Assembly (NCBI GenBank): GCA_011763485.2
Contig: JAANSK020243720.1
Location: 1 to 37,302, forward strand
DNA length: 37,302 nucleotides
From: Isoetes engelmannii
Lineage: Eukaryota > Streptophyta > Lycopodiopsida > Isoetales > Isoetaceae
Reading direction: 5' to 3'
Shown one piece after another: positions 22,362 to 33,390 of this stretch. A model generated the notes under the pieces. That model ran no database searches. It was not told where the DNA came from and saw nothing but the letters and a program-made list of their open reading frames with translations. Position numbers and translations under genes: made by a program. How positions within the stretch are numbered: position 1 is the first letter of the stretch; every line of letters starts with the position of its first letter.

Positions 22362-25300
22362 ATGAGCCCCAGTTTTGGTCTTGCCAAAATGGCAGAAGCA
22401 GGGGCTGCCATTCTGCAATCTGAAGCTCCAAATGGTACTTGGGTAGTGGAAATTGGCAAGCAATCTGTGGATAAATTTTGTAAGACAGAAATTACTCGCA
22501 AAACAGAAAGCATAGCAAGCAAAGGAAGGGTTTTGGACCAATGGTACCAAAAGGCAGAGTCTCCTGCATTATCATCTGACTGTGGAGCCCAAGTATGCAG
22601 GAAAAATATGGAACCTTACTGTGTTCTTGCCTCAGAAGTGGTGGAAGAACAATACGAGTCTAGTTTGCCGAGTAAACCTGCTGAAAATGAGAACCCAAAT
22701 GGGATCTGTAAAACGGAAGCGGAAGGGCAGAAATCGGAGATGGGAGACAAGGATCTAGAGCAAAAAATCCACGCCGGAGATTCGAAAGCGCAAGGCGACG
22801 AGCAGGCAGGCGCAGCCGACCGAGGCGATGAAGGCGTGGCCTTGTGGGCTAAGGTATGCCAGGCGTTTTTAAATTATACAGTTCCCTTGCAAAGAAATGG
22901 CATAAACAACATGGTCGTGCCCCCCCAAGCTCTTTTCCTGCTTTTTTTTCTAATAAATCGCACCCTTCGGCACCTTAAATTCTTTTCCAGTTTTTCTAGT
23001 GTCTATACCCCATGACGTTTCCCTGCTCCTTGTAGTAGTTGCAGATATTGTCTTGTGGGGATATGAGTCTGCACCCCTCTAAACCGTCTGGCCATAAACT
23101 TAAACATAATATCAAGATTGAAAAGTGAAAAGGAACCTGAATTGATCCAATTTCTCTCCTTGGTTGTTCTCGCCCAAGTTATTTCTGATTCTCTAACCTT
23201 AGATTCTTTTTCAGTTTTTCTAGTGCCAATACCCCATGACGTTTACATTTTTTTCTGCTCCTTCTAGTAGTTGCAGATCTTGTCATGTAGGCATATGAGT
23301 CTGCACCCTCTAAACCATCTGGCCATAAACTTAAATATAATATCAAGATTGAAAAGTGAAAAGGAACCTGAATTGATCCAATTTCTCTCTTGGTTCTTCT
23401 CGCCCAAGTTATTTCTGATTCTCTAACCTTAGATTCTTTTTCAGTTTTTCTAGTACCAATACCCCATGACGTTTACATTTTTTTCTGCTCCTTCTAGTAG
23501 TTGCAGATCTTGTCATGTAGGTATATGAGTCTGCACCCCTCTAAACCGTCTGGCCATAAACTTAAATATAATATCAAGATTGAAAAGTGAAAAGGAACCT
23601 GAATTGATCCAATTCCTCTCTTGGTTGTTCTCGCTCAAGTTATTTCTGATTCTCTATGCTTTAACTCGTAGGATGATGATTTAGAGCTTAACAACATGTT
23701 TGATATTTTTTAGTGGAGAGGCAGATGGGAACCATGCATCCAATGTTATATGGATGATTGTCCAAGTGCAACAGCAAGAAGCATGCCCACGTACAGCAAG
23801 AAGACCTATATTGTGGTTTTCTTTCCCAATACCAGGAAATACTCATGGATAGACCTGCAACATGTCTGCTCAATTTTAGATAAGCCGTTACCACTAGCAT
23901 CTGGCTCACACTTGAGTGGACGAGAATTAGTGAAGGATGTCAGCTTGCCAAAGTATCACATGCTAAGATGTTTAGCAGCAAGTGTGCTTGACATTAGTGA
24001 TCGCATGCCAATTAAGGTCAGTTTATGCACTCGTTTTTTTCTTACAAAAAACATGCTTATTGTGAAGTTTGTATTGGTGTCTACTTTGTTTATCTCCAAG
24101 AGTTCAAACATCAGCATATGCAGACAAAGTTCCAAGTATAGTTAAAACTTCACTCGATTATTAGGCCCTTTATATGAAACAAGGGATGAAAGGTTTGAAA
24201 ATCTGCAGTTGTTCTCCCATGGGGAATTTGACAGGCTTCACCATATGAGTTGGCAGATATGTTAGTCCCAACAACTATAGGACTTTTGGTTTTATATGTC
24301 CTGGCAATTAAGGTCAGTCTATGCACTCGTCATTTTTTCTTACAAAAAAACATGCTTATTGTGAAGTTGGTAGTGGTGTCTACTTTGTTTATGTCCAAGA
24401 GTTCAAACATGACAGCATATGGATGGAACCTTAGGACCATGCATACCGATGTGTATGTCTCTATCTACGTGTTAAAGCTTTGTCTTCAGGCCTTTCAACT
24501 ATAACATGAACAAAGAACAACTTGCATCATGATCTCCTTGACCACCCCAAAAGCTATATTTGCAGAAAAAGTTCCAAGTATAGTTAAAGCTTCACTCAAT
24601 CATTAGACCCCTTATATAAAACAATTGTTCTCTCATGGGGAATTTTACAGGCTTCACCATATGAGTTGGCAATATGCTAGTCCCAACAACTATAGGACTT
24701 TTGGTTTTATATGTCTTGGAGGTCTTAAACATAAGGACATTTATAAAGACATAAAAGGAAGGTGCAAGACATCATTTTGGGAAAATTGGACGTGCTGTCT
24801 CATAGATAGTCGAAATTAGACAATAATTTTGCCCAATAAGCTTAAATATTTCTAGTCCATTGTATGATGAAGTGATCAGTTTAAGCTGGAATGTTACTTT
24901 GTGATTTATAACATCTCCTTCCATAAGTTGAGTTTTGTTCTCTCTGAGATCAGGCTGTTGTGGAGGGTGCACAATATGTGGAAGTGTGGAGGGCATTTGC
25001 AGCAGAGGCAGGACAAGCGAAGCAATATTCAGATATTGGAAAGCTGCTGGTTAGATTATTTGAGGTAGGCCATTTAGCGAACCGATGAACAATGTTTAAA
25101 ACCAAGAGGAGCAACACAAATATTTCAAATAAAGGTGGTAATGTTATAAATACATTTGCGTATTTCTATAAAATGAGGTTCCTACGACGAAGGACATCTA
25201 TGGTGCTAATTTCAAATCTTTTACACAACAAGAAGCCAAGACAAAATCCTATGACAGGAAAAGGGGAGGGAGAAGTTAAGAACATTGCATAAAATTGAAA

Positions 25301-28300
25301 TAACAAGTCTATTTTTCTGATCAGGGAGTATATTTGGGTGAATCTTAGGCATGAAATCTAGTTTAACTTGGTTGACATATTGGAAAGTTGTGATGAGTCA
25401 GGTTTTCTATGTGCAATATGCAGATGTTAGAATACATTGTTTATGATTATCATTACAAGCCCCTTATTGTGTATATGTCTATGATGTTAGGCTAGCAATG
25501 CTTTGCTGCATATCTTGTCTAAACTTTGTTGGTCATCATCTATTGTTACTCTATCAAATGCTTTGTCCTGAGCAATAACATGATCATTTCCTATTTTTCA
25601 ATGCTGCAGATGATCATGAGAATTTATTTAAAAAAATCTTGGTTGGAAACAAGTTTCAACACGTGGCATGCTAACTGCTTTGAAGCCCAGAATGCTCAGG
25701 CAGTCGAAAGGCTAAATCAAGTATGGTACAGAGGAAGGACAAAATATCCAACTAAAAACACAATTTAAATCTTTTACATTAGACATTTAATATCAGAACA
25801 TATGTAACATGTCTGAGCATTATTGTTGGCAGGAATTGGTCGATGCAATTTTATGGGATGATATTTCAATACTTTGGGATGCACCAGAACAGTCAAATCT
25901 TGGTCCTGAATGGAAAAATTGGAAAGGACCACTCTTTGAGAGAAAAGATATGCCAGTAGGAGGGAAAATCCAACCTTCTCCAACCTCATCTTATAGTGAT
26001 GCAGGTGAAGTGAAAAATGAGAGATCTGATTTGTCATCCAAGGGCCAACAGCCAGTTACACAGGATCAATGGCCTATAGAGACATTTGAGTTTGGAAGTA
26101 CAGAAGTTAGCAGAAAACGTTCAAAACTTGAGATACGCCGTAAGGGTTCATTCTTATCCCCTACCAATGTTGCTAACAGATCAGAGATGAAGGGCCCTGT
26201 GGACACAATGCAGCTTGCCAATTCTGGGAATCTTGTGTCTTTGGACATGAAAAACTTGCCCGCTGCAGAAACGAAGGGCCCCGAGGACATGATGCAGGTT
26301 GCCAATTTTGGGGCCAATCTTGTGTCTTTGGGCATGGAAAACTTATCTGCTTCTCCAAAGAATGCTATGGGGCAGCTTATTATGGAGAATGAAAATATTC
26401 TAGACATGTCTGAAAAGAAGAACCCCGAAAACTCCCAGCACTGTGCTGCATATTTGGAGAAAAAGCAGAGGCATTGTATTCGATTTCCAAATCAAGGCTC
26501 TAGGTATTGTTCCAAGCACATTGATATGGAAACTGATGGAAAACATAAGGATCTTGTTTCACTCAGCCAAGAGGATAGGAATGCTGATTCCTTTGATGTC
26601 AATGGCCCATCCATAGCAAAGCTGGAAGGTCCAGTATGTGAAGGAATGACGAAGTACGGAAGGCAGTGCACACATAGAGCTAAGATAGGATCTCTATTTT
26701 GCAAGAAACACACCATAGATGATGCCCCACACCTTAAGAAAGAAAATCATAGCAGTACAGATCGAACAATTACTGAAAAGATGGTGGCCAGTTTGGAGCT
26801 AAAAAAATCAAATACTTCGGAGTCAAAAAAACCAAGTACATTACCCCGTAAGAGAAAATCCATTTCCAGTCTTTCTGATAAAGGAAGGCATGAGTCCGAC
26901 ATGCTCCCTCAGCAATTAAGGTGGTCGGGGAGCAGTGATGGTAAGCAACGTTGTATTGGTCATCGGGTTGACGGTGCTCAGTGTTCTCATCGAGCTAAGC
27001 CTGGTTCTTATTACTGTGAAAAGCATGCACCAGAAGTTGGATCTTCTAAAGGTCATGGTCAGGCTAGTGAATCTTCCAGAAAAAGGATGGCCCGTGAAGC
27101 AAAAGCAAATGAATGGTTGAATAAATACTTGGAAAGTGCCAATAACGAGACTTCTGAAAATACTAGTCAACCTCACAGGAACTCGCTCAATTGGATCCTT
27201 GAAGAAGCTTTAAAAGATATTTCGACGGCGGAAACTTTATTGAGAATAGTCACCGAGCAAAAGGAAAGGTTAGGCCAAGCCTTGAGTGTTCAAGATAATG
27301 AAAAGGAGTTACCCTTGACTTTCTCTGGAAGCGTAGCCTCACCTACAACACCAATGCGTGCAGACCTTCCAAGTAGTACGGATACAGTTTTGCAGATAGA
27401 GAATGTGAACAATGATATTGACAGTTTTTCTAAGAACTTGAGGTGTAGTATCTGTTTTGAGAAATTTACGGAGGCTTCTAAGCTTAGAGAGCATTGGATG
27501 TGCTCTCATTATTTAGAGGCTCATGGGTTCTTGAAAGGATTTGTTTGCAGTATTTGCAACTTCGAGTTTGCAGACAAAGCTGCCATTGATGGCCACTGGA
27601 AGGATAATCATGAATGCCTGACAGAAAATCCTTTGTATACTGCTTGTAGGTCTTGTGGTAAAACATTTGTCAATCTTGATGCATTATGGGATCATGTTGT
27701 GGTTGACCATTTAGATTGTCTTACTAGTGTTTCTCCAACTGTGGGTTCCGTTGCAATGGTTGAAGATGAAAAGGCTTCAAAAGGAGTTGAAAATACATCA
27801 ATCAGCATTAAGGCCTCAAAAAATATAGCTGTTGATGCTTACAACGTAACTGGAAATGCAGTTTCTCCTAATGTTCTCCAAGATGCCAGTGCCTTAAAAT
27901 CATCCACAAAGAAGGAAAATGGTGACTTTAAGGAGCCAGCTGATCCTAGTAATTTAGTACTTAAATACAAGTGCCGGTTTTGTGGCCTAAAATTTCGACT
28001 GTTGCCAGATTTGGGTCGGCATCATCAAGCCGAACATATGGTGGAAGCCAATAGTACTGTCAAGGGAGTCGGTAAGAATGTGCATTCTCGGAAAAGGAAA
28101 GGGACTTTGAATGGCATGAAGCACCAGGGTAAGTCCTCAAAACATGAGAATGAATCACTTCGTCATATTAAGGCATCAATACAAAAAGGAGGGAGTAAAC
28201 AACATAACTCTCCGAGTTGCATGCCATCAACTTCAAATGGCATGGTCATGCCCAGCAATGATAATATAGTGGCAGCTGCTTGTACTGCTTGCTGTGGAGC

Positions 28301-30199
28301 TGAGCTCTTCAACATTTTGGGACGGACGTATGGTGCACTGTCTATCGAATCTTTTGCAATGGCCATAAAATATGTTAAAGATGATTTGGGGCTTCCCTGG
28401 ACTTGTGAAGGATATGTATGTCCAAAGGGTTGTAAAATATCTAGCAGAGAAGAATTGTCAATCGAGGTTACAGGGACATCTGGAGTAACCGATGGCAATC
28501 CAGTCAATATGATAAACAAAAAACTCAAGCATGTACTCTCTAGTGATATTAGCTTTGGACAAGAAGCTGTACCAGTTCCCTGTGTTATGGACGATGATGT
28601 AATGCAGCCCTGCACTTGCTTACAGTGTAAAGATGGGAAGGCTAGTCAAGTTGAATCCTTAAAACCATGGGAAAAATTTAAATACATCACAAGACGGCTG
28701 CTTGATCCTTCGTTGGGTCTAGATATGAAGGTTGGACCACTTGCGCTCTTTGAAATTTCACTTTTGCATTTAGTTAGTGTCTAAATAGAAATAGTCAGTC
28801 AGCCTAGTTCTAAATGACAATTTGAATAGTGCATGGCAAGATCCGAGCCTCAACTTATGTATCGGTGTGCCTAAAAAGTGAGAAGACATAGTTAACTCAT
28901 GAAAATTTTACCGCCCACGTTTTCCTCCACAATTGCATTGTTTTCTTGCCCCCATCATCATACCAACAATACATGCCAAGTCCCATTGTCCAACATTAGT
29001 TATTGGTAGTAGAAGTCACAATTGGTATAAAATATGTAAGTTCACTTTTTTTCTTCTTGTATCAGAATTCACAACTTGGATGTTCCTGTGAGACGGCACA
29101 TTGCTCACCAAAGTCATGTGATCATGTGTATTTCTTTGACAATGACAACTCTGGAGCTCGCGACATTAATGGAAAACAGATGCGTGGCAGATTCTCATAT
29201 GATGAAAGTGGTCGTATAATTCTCCAGGCAAGTTATCTCTTTGGTTGCTTGCAAATACTTCTAACAAGTATGTCGTGGAGTAATATTTCTTTCTGGCTAT
29301 TCAGGAGGGCTACCTGGTGTACGAGTGTAATTCAAGTTGTCATTGTCAGGAAGATTGTCAAAATCGAGTCCTCCAAAGGGGTGTTAGGGTCAAACTTGAA
29401 GTTTTCAAAACGAGGCATAAGGTAGTATTATAACTTAATTTTATGGTTCTTGCATGCGTTATAGGTGAGAGCGTACAATAATTCTATACTTCTTGTGGTA
29501 AAGGGATGGGCAGTAAGAGCAGCTGAAACCATTCCACGAGGAACCTTTGTCTGCGAGTATGTCGGTGAAGTTCTAGATGATGTCGATGCAAATAAGCGAG
29601 GTGAAAGGTAAATTATTACCTGTTTTAAGCCTTTTTACTTATAGGTAGAGTTGGTCCTCACGTCTTTGACATGTGCAAAAACAGATACGATCAAGTCGGT
29701 TGCAGTTATCTCTATGATATTGATGTACACTTGGATGGTGGTAACCGTTCCCGCCGGGGAGCAAAGCCATTTGTAGTTGATGCAACACATTTTGGAAATG
29801 TATCCAGATTTATAAATCACAGGTAAAATGTACCCAATGTCTGTTTTCGAAGCTGATAGTCATTTAGCATTGTATGTATAATTTAAAGCCTTTTTAGGAT
29901 GTGCTAAGATATATTCTGTTTGCAGCTGTGCACCAAATCTGGTTAACTACCAAGTTCTAGTTGAGAGCATGGATTGCCAACTTGCCCATATTGGACTATA
30001 TGCAAGTACTGATGTGAGTAAAAGAATAATTATATGTCTCTCACAACTGTTATATTGTAGATCAATGTTAATAATAGTTGTCATGCCTCAGATTGCAATT
30101 GGTGAAGAGCTAGCCTATGATTATAGATACAAATTACTTCCTGGAAAAGGCTGTCCTTGTCACTGCGGTGCACCAACTTGTCGAGGAAGACTTTATTAG
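22362..30199 (+). CDS. SUVR5: SUVR5-type histone H3K9 methyltransferase with C2H2 zinc fingers
   Basis: Nuclear SET-domain lysine methyltransferase; Arabidopsis SUVR5 deposits H3K9me2 at sites chosen by its own zinc fingers. Exons: 22362-22853, 23714-24016, 24954-25064, 25610-25720, 25833-28730, 29066-29227, 29305-29421, 29504-29607, 29685-29822, 29926-30013, 30092-30199. The 4632 nt encode 1543 aa (Arabidopsis about 1380). The conserved N-terminal block is VALWAK joined to WRGRWEP, near residues 159-265. Three Cys/His repeats follow (one is [20 protein letters not shown], near 710). C2H2 fingers lie near 876-965 and 1051-1074; pre-SET about 1306-1398; SET has [19 protein letters not shown] near 1477 and ELAYDY near 1514; post-SET has [10 protein letters not shown]. 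The catalytic motifs are intact. Start 22389 has a better initiation context and would give 1534 aa. Intron 6 is GC-AG. Function is transferred by homology. Confidence 0.95.
22979..23668. repeat. Three 224-230 bp tandem repeats in SUVR5 intron 1
   Basis: TACCCCATGACG recurs at 23006, 23230 and 23460, each with the same context (AGTTGCAGAT, GAGTCTGCACCC, AAAAGTGAAAAGGAACCTG, CAAGTTATTTCTGATTCTCT). Copies are very similar, so the expansion is recent. The intron is 860 bp, and most of it is this array. Confidence 0.9.
24009..24720. repeat. Tandem duplication including the exon 2 donor in SUVR5 intron 2
   Basis: CAATTAAGGTCAGT, the last codons of exon 2 plus its donor (24009-24022), is copied at 24304-24317 with about 110 bp of following intron. 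The 3' segment AGGCTTCACCATATGAG recurs at 24233 and 24649. Unit lengths differ (295 and 416 bp) because the second has about 120 bp of extra sequence after 24424. The copied donor is a potential decoy. Confidence 0.85.
26187..26355 (+). repeat. 84 bp in-frame tandem duplication within SUVR5 exon 5
   Basis: Two adjacent units, AAGGGCC at 26190 and 26274, encode related 28-29 residue segments: [20 protein letters not shown] and [20 protein letters not shown]. The unit lies in the low-conservation stretch before the Cys/His repeats and keeps the frame. Confidence 0.85.
29228..29304 (+). other. GC-AG intron (SUVR5 intron 6)
   Basis: The exon ends RIILQ (CTCCAG) and is followed by GCAAGT; the next exon begins GAGGGCTACCTG (EGYLVYECN) after TTCAG. 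In-frame joining and the conserved SUVR5 sequence require splicing at GC. CAG/GCAAGT is the strong consensus of the minor GC-AG class. The only nearby GT, four bases on, breaks the frame. Confidence 0.85.
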
Positions 30200-30700
30200 C
30201 TCACAAATTTCAGGTATGTAAAATGAATCTCACACAACACAGTTCATCTGTATATAGCAAGGGCATGTATACACATAGCTCACATCTTTGACATTATTCC
30301 TTTGTATTCTAGGGCCTAAAAGCCTCTTGTAATCTAAACATTTATTTCGTTAGTATATAAATTGTATGCTATGCCCATAAAAGAAGGGAAAGCTTTGGAC
30401 TTGCGATGCCAAAGCAAGATATTTGAATGAGAATATCCATATTCCTTTTAATCACTGCTTGGTCGATCAAAGGAAAGACGAACATGATGCGTGCACAATT
30501 GGCACAAGTTAGGAAATAATGTTTAAAGATAAGATAAACTTTTTAAAGAGATTGTTATTGCATTTCCAAAGAAATGTTCTTAGACCATACAGCTTTCCTT
30601 CAAATATATTTGGTATAACGTCCTCACCAAAATAATATCCTACAATGAAGTAGGAAGAGAGCAGCTGGACCAGTACATGTTTAGGAAGTAATTTTCAGGA
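30200..30700. other. SUVR5 3' flank
   Basis: This probably includes the 3' UTR. I see no clear AATAAA signal; AT-rich words near 30345-30365 (TATATAAATTGTATG) could act as polyadenylation elements. Nothing else is recognised. Confidence 0.35.
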
Positions 30701-30846
30701 CGAAATTGAAATTTTAGGGAGCTTGAAATTTTGGCGGCTCCTACATGCCTGCCTTAGTTTTTCAGCAGCATTCGGATCGACGGAAAGTTTCTGATTGTAA
30801 AAACATGTTGATTTGGGCCGAAATTTCAAGGTCCCTAAAATTTCGA
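30701..30846. mobile_element. Fold-back (MITE-like) element, about 145 bp
   Basis: GAAATTTTAGGGAGCTTGAA near 30709-30728 pairs with TTTCAAGGTCCCTAAAATTTC near 30824-30844; over about 27-30 bases only two or three mismatches occur. The loop of about 90 bp is non-coding. No target-site duplication is evident. Confidence 0.6.
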
Positions 30847-31880
30847 ATATTATACATTGATTAGGATAGGACGTGCAAGTGCAACTAGTAACAACTAATA
30901 ACGTTATTTCCAAGCTATTGAGTTACGATCATGACGAGAATGCATCTCTTCCATGTCTTTTGTGGGACATTAAATTTAGCTACGATGATGTAAGGTAGTA
31001 AGTTGCTGCTATTTCATTGGAGGCTATAAAATTTTATGAATCTACTTTAATTTTTTTCATCTTTTTATTTTTATTACACTATGCTTTGGCCCACTATACT
31101 TTCATATTTTTGGGCTTTTAAATCCTAATTTTTACAACAATAAATTGCTCATATTTCATGCAATGCTTATTTCCAAAAGGATGCATACGGTTTTCTTAAG
31201 TTATGCTTTGGGCATGTAATGTTGGAATATGCACATGCTGGATTATCCTAGTTGGCCTTTAACTTGAGTCTTTGGCATTGGTACATTGTTTAAAATACAG
31301 TAACATTTTCCATCGAGATGCTCCTAGGGTTTTTGCCTAAGAAGGATCACTCCTAAATGCCTTGATCTTCATTGATTTATGGCTGCCTCAAAGAGCTCTA
31401 GGGATTGGAATCCTTGTTTGCATTTTGTGCTAAGCAGTTGCCAGAAACAACCTTGACAAATTTCCTCTCTGTTTGCTTTGATTGAGGTTATTGTCTATGT
31501 ATTCCATTCTCAGGAGAGGAGTGATAGTATTAACTGTTCAACTGGAGTTTTCTAAGTACATCTAAAAATCTATGCCATAGGTTCTTTTTATGGGCAAGCA
31601 ACATTTTGCCAAAAGAATAGAAGTGTTCTAATTCTAAGCAACACCAACTAGGAGAAAAAGATCGTTAGCCGTTATGGGTGATTTAAACACTATATAATGC
31701 TCGTTGATGTCTCCGGGGTGTACATGTAGTTTCCTATAGAGGGCCCTTTGAGTTTTAGTTATGTACCTCAACTTCATGTGTTGATTGTATGTTGAGGGAT
31801 AGTTAATCTTGTGGAGGATGCTCATACTGCTGCATCCCAAAATATCTGTTTTATAGTCATAAGTCATTCATCGTTGTGTG
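30847..31880. other. Intergenic, nothing recognised
   Basis: About 1 kb of AT-rich sequence with no open frame resembling a family. Its right end may belong to the LINE whose zinc knuckle starts near 31885, but I cannot read protein similarity upstream of VIHRCVNRFRPE. Confidence 0.4.
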
Positions 31881-32890
31881 AACAGATTTCGCCCAGAGGT
31901 ATCTGCACTTTGTCTCTTATGTGCACAGAAGGACGAGACAATTGAGCATTGCTTTTCCCTGTGTTGACATGTTAGGCATGCTTAGTTGTGACTTCAATGC
32001 CTCTCTCACTGCAATATGAATAGCCAGCAGGTGTTAATACCAGTCTATCCAAATGGTTGGGAAAAGGGAAAAACTGTGAATTGCCCTTATGTTTTACTAA
32101 AAGTGTCCAAACGCCCCCCGTTTTTGGGGTATTTTTAGGAAAATGACTTAACTTTTTTGAAATAATCTAAATAAAAATGTGTTCTTCAGAAACATTGTAA
32201 AGGAGGATGAGATCTTTCTAACAAAGTTAAGACCACCAGAATCGGAGTCCGAAATTTTAAGTTATGGTCATCTAAATCCTCCTAAATTATTACAAATTTT
32301 ATACGTATCATAAATCACATAACTTGTGATTTTGGACTCCGATTTAGGTGGTTTTAAGTTTGATGCAAAGATCTCATCTTCCTCTACAATATATCTGAAG
32401 AACACATTCTCGTTTGGATCATCACAAAAAAGTTACGGTCATTTTCATAGAAATACCCCCAAAACGGGGGGCGTTTGGAGAATTTTAGCAAAACATAAGG
32501 GTATTTCACAATTTTTCCCTTAGGAAAATTTAGCAAAAAAGGCGTTTCATTTGACTTCTGCATGGATCATCTGGTCCATGTGGAAAAGAAGAGATCTCAT
32601 ATTTAAAGGTCTTGCTTGTTCTTGTGCTCAGGTTCTTATCGACGTCCAACAACGAATTGCCAAAGCATTAAGGTGCTCATCAATTGCTAATGAAGTAAAG
32701 AGCTGTATTTGAGAGCACTATCTTCAGCTTCACACTTACTCATAAGCTTTTGCTTACTCTTCACACTGTTTAAATGTTCTATTTGGATTTGCTCTGGTGG
32801 ACATTTTCTCCACTAAGTTTTTAGTCCCCATTTTATTTTGTTTGTAACTTTCTCTAGATAATAAAGGCTTGCATCCTTCAAAAAAATACT
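31870..32890 (+). mobile_element. L1-type LINE tail (zf-RVT) split by a MITE
   Basis: Translation near 31870-31965 reads HRCVNRFRPEVSALCLLCAQ then KDETIEHCFSLC, the C-x2-C...H-x3/4-C zinc-knuckle of zf-RVT. After the MITE at 32066-32519 the tail resumes as KKAFHLTSAWIIWSMWKRRD, then a non-coding 3' end finishing CCTTCAAAAAA near 32876-32887. Sense strand is plus. Only the 3' kilobase of the element remains. Confidence 0.65.
32066..32519. mobile_element. Long-TIR MITE (Mutator-like), copy 1
   Basis: A 454 bp element made of two inverted arms of about 200 bp (32066-32268 and 32319-32519) around a 50 bp loop. Its ends are GGGAAAAACTGTGAA and TTCACAATTTTTCCC. Flanking 9 bp TTGGGAAAA (32057-32065) and TTAGGAAAA (32520-32528) match at 8 of 9 positions, which suits the 8-11 bp duplications of Mutator-like elements. 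It has no coding capacity. It interrupts a LINE zinc-knuckle tail. A transcript would fold into a long hairpin. Confidence 0.75.
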
Positions 32891-32934
32891 TTGCATAAGT
32901 AAGAGGCTTCATGTCTATGGCATGCTAAAAAATA

Positions 32935-33390
32935 GGGATAAATTCCAAAATACGCGTATGTTTTGCTCCAAATTGCCAAAATGCCCTTTGTTTTCAGGAC
33001 ATTTTTAGGAAAATGATCGTATTTTTCTTGCGATGATCCAAATCAAAATGTGTTCTTCAAATGCATTGTGGAGAAAGATAAGATATTTCCATCAAAGCTA
33101 AGGCACATGAATCGGAGTCCGAAATCATAAGTTATGCTTTTTTTAATACACCAAAAAGTTGTAAGGATTCACAAGGGATTTAAGAGACCATAACTTAAAA
33201 TTTCGGATTCCAATTTAGGTGATCTTAACTTTGATAGAAAGATTTCGTTATCCTCTACAATGCATTTGAGGGACACCTATCTATTTGGATTATCGTAATC
33301 TAGTTACGATCATTTTCCTAAAAGTGCCCCAAAAACGAAGGGCATTTTGGCAATTTTTGCAAAACATAAGGGTATTTAGCAAGGCTTGCC
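32935..33390. mobile_element. Long-TIR MITE, copy 2 of the same family
   Basis: Same architecture as the element at 32066-32519: arms carry AAAATGTGTTCTTCA, AATCGGAGTCCGAAAT and AACATAAGGGTATTT in the same order, about 456 bp overall. It is more diverged between its arms and from copy 1. No convincing target-site duplication is visible. It lies about 415 bp downstream of copy 1, just past the LINE poly(A). Confidence 0.7.

Noticed and set aside
22979-23668. CRISPR-like array
   Set aside because: The repeat is three long contiguous units without spacers, in a plant intron. It is a tandem duplication.
26066-26407. Antisense open frame inside SUVR5 exon 5 (also 28163-28615 on the minus strand)
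   Set aside because: Both are mirror frames of strongly conserved coding sequence and show no protein features of their own.
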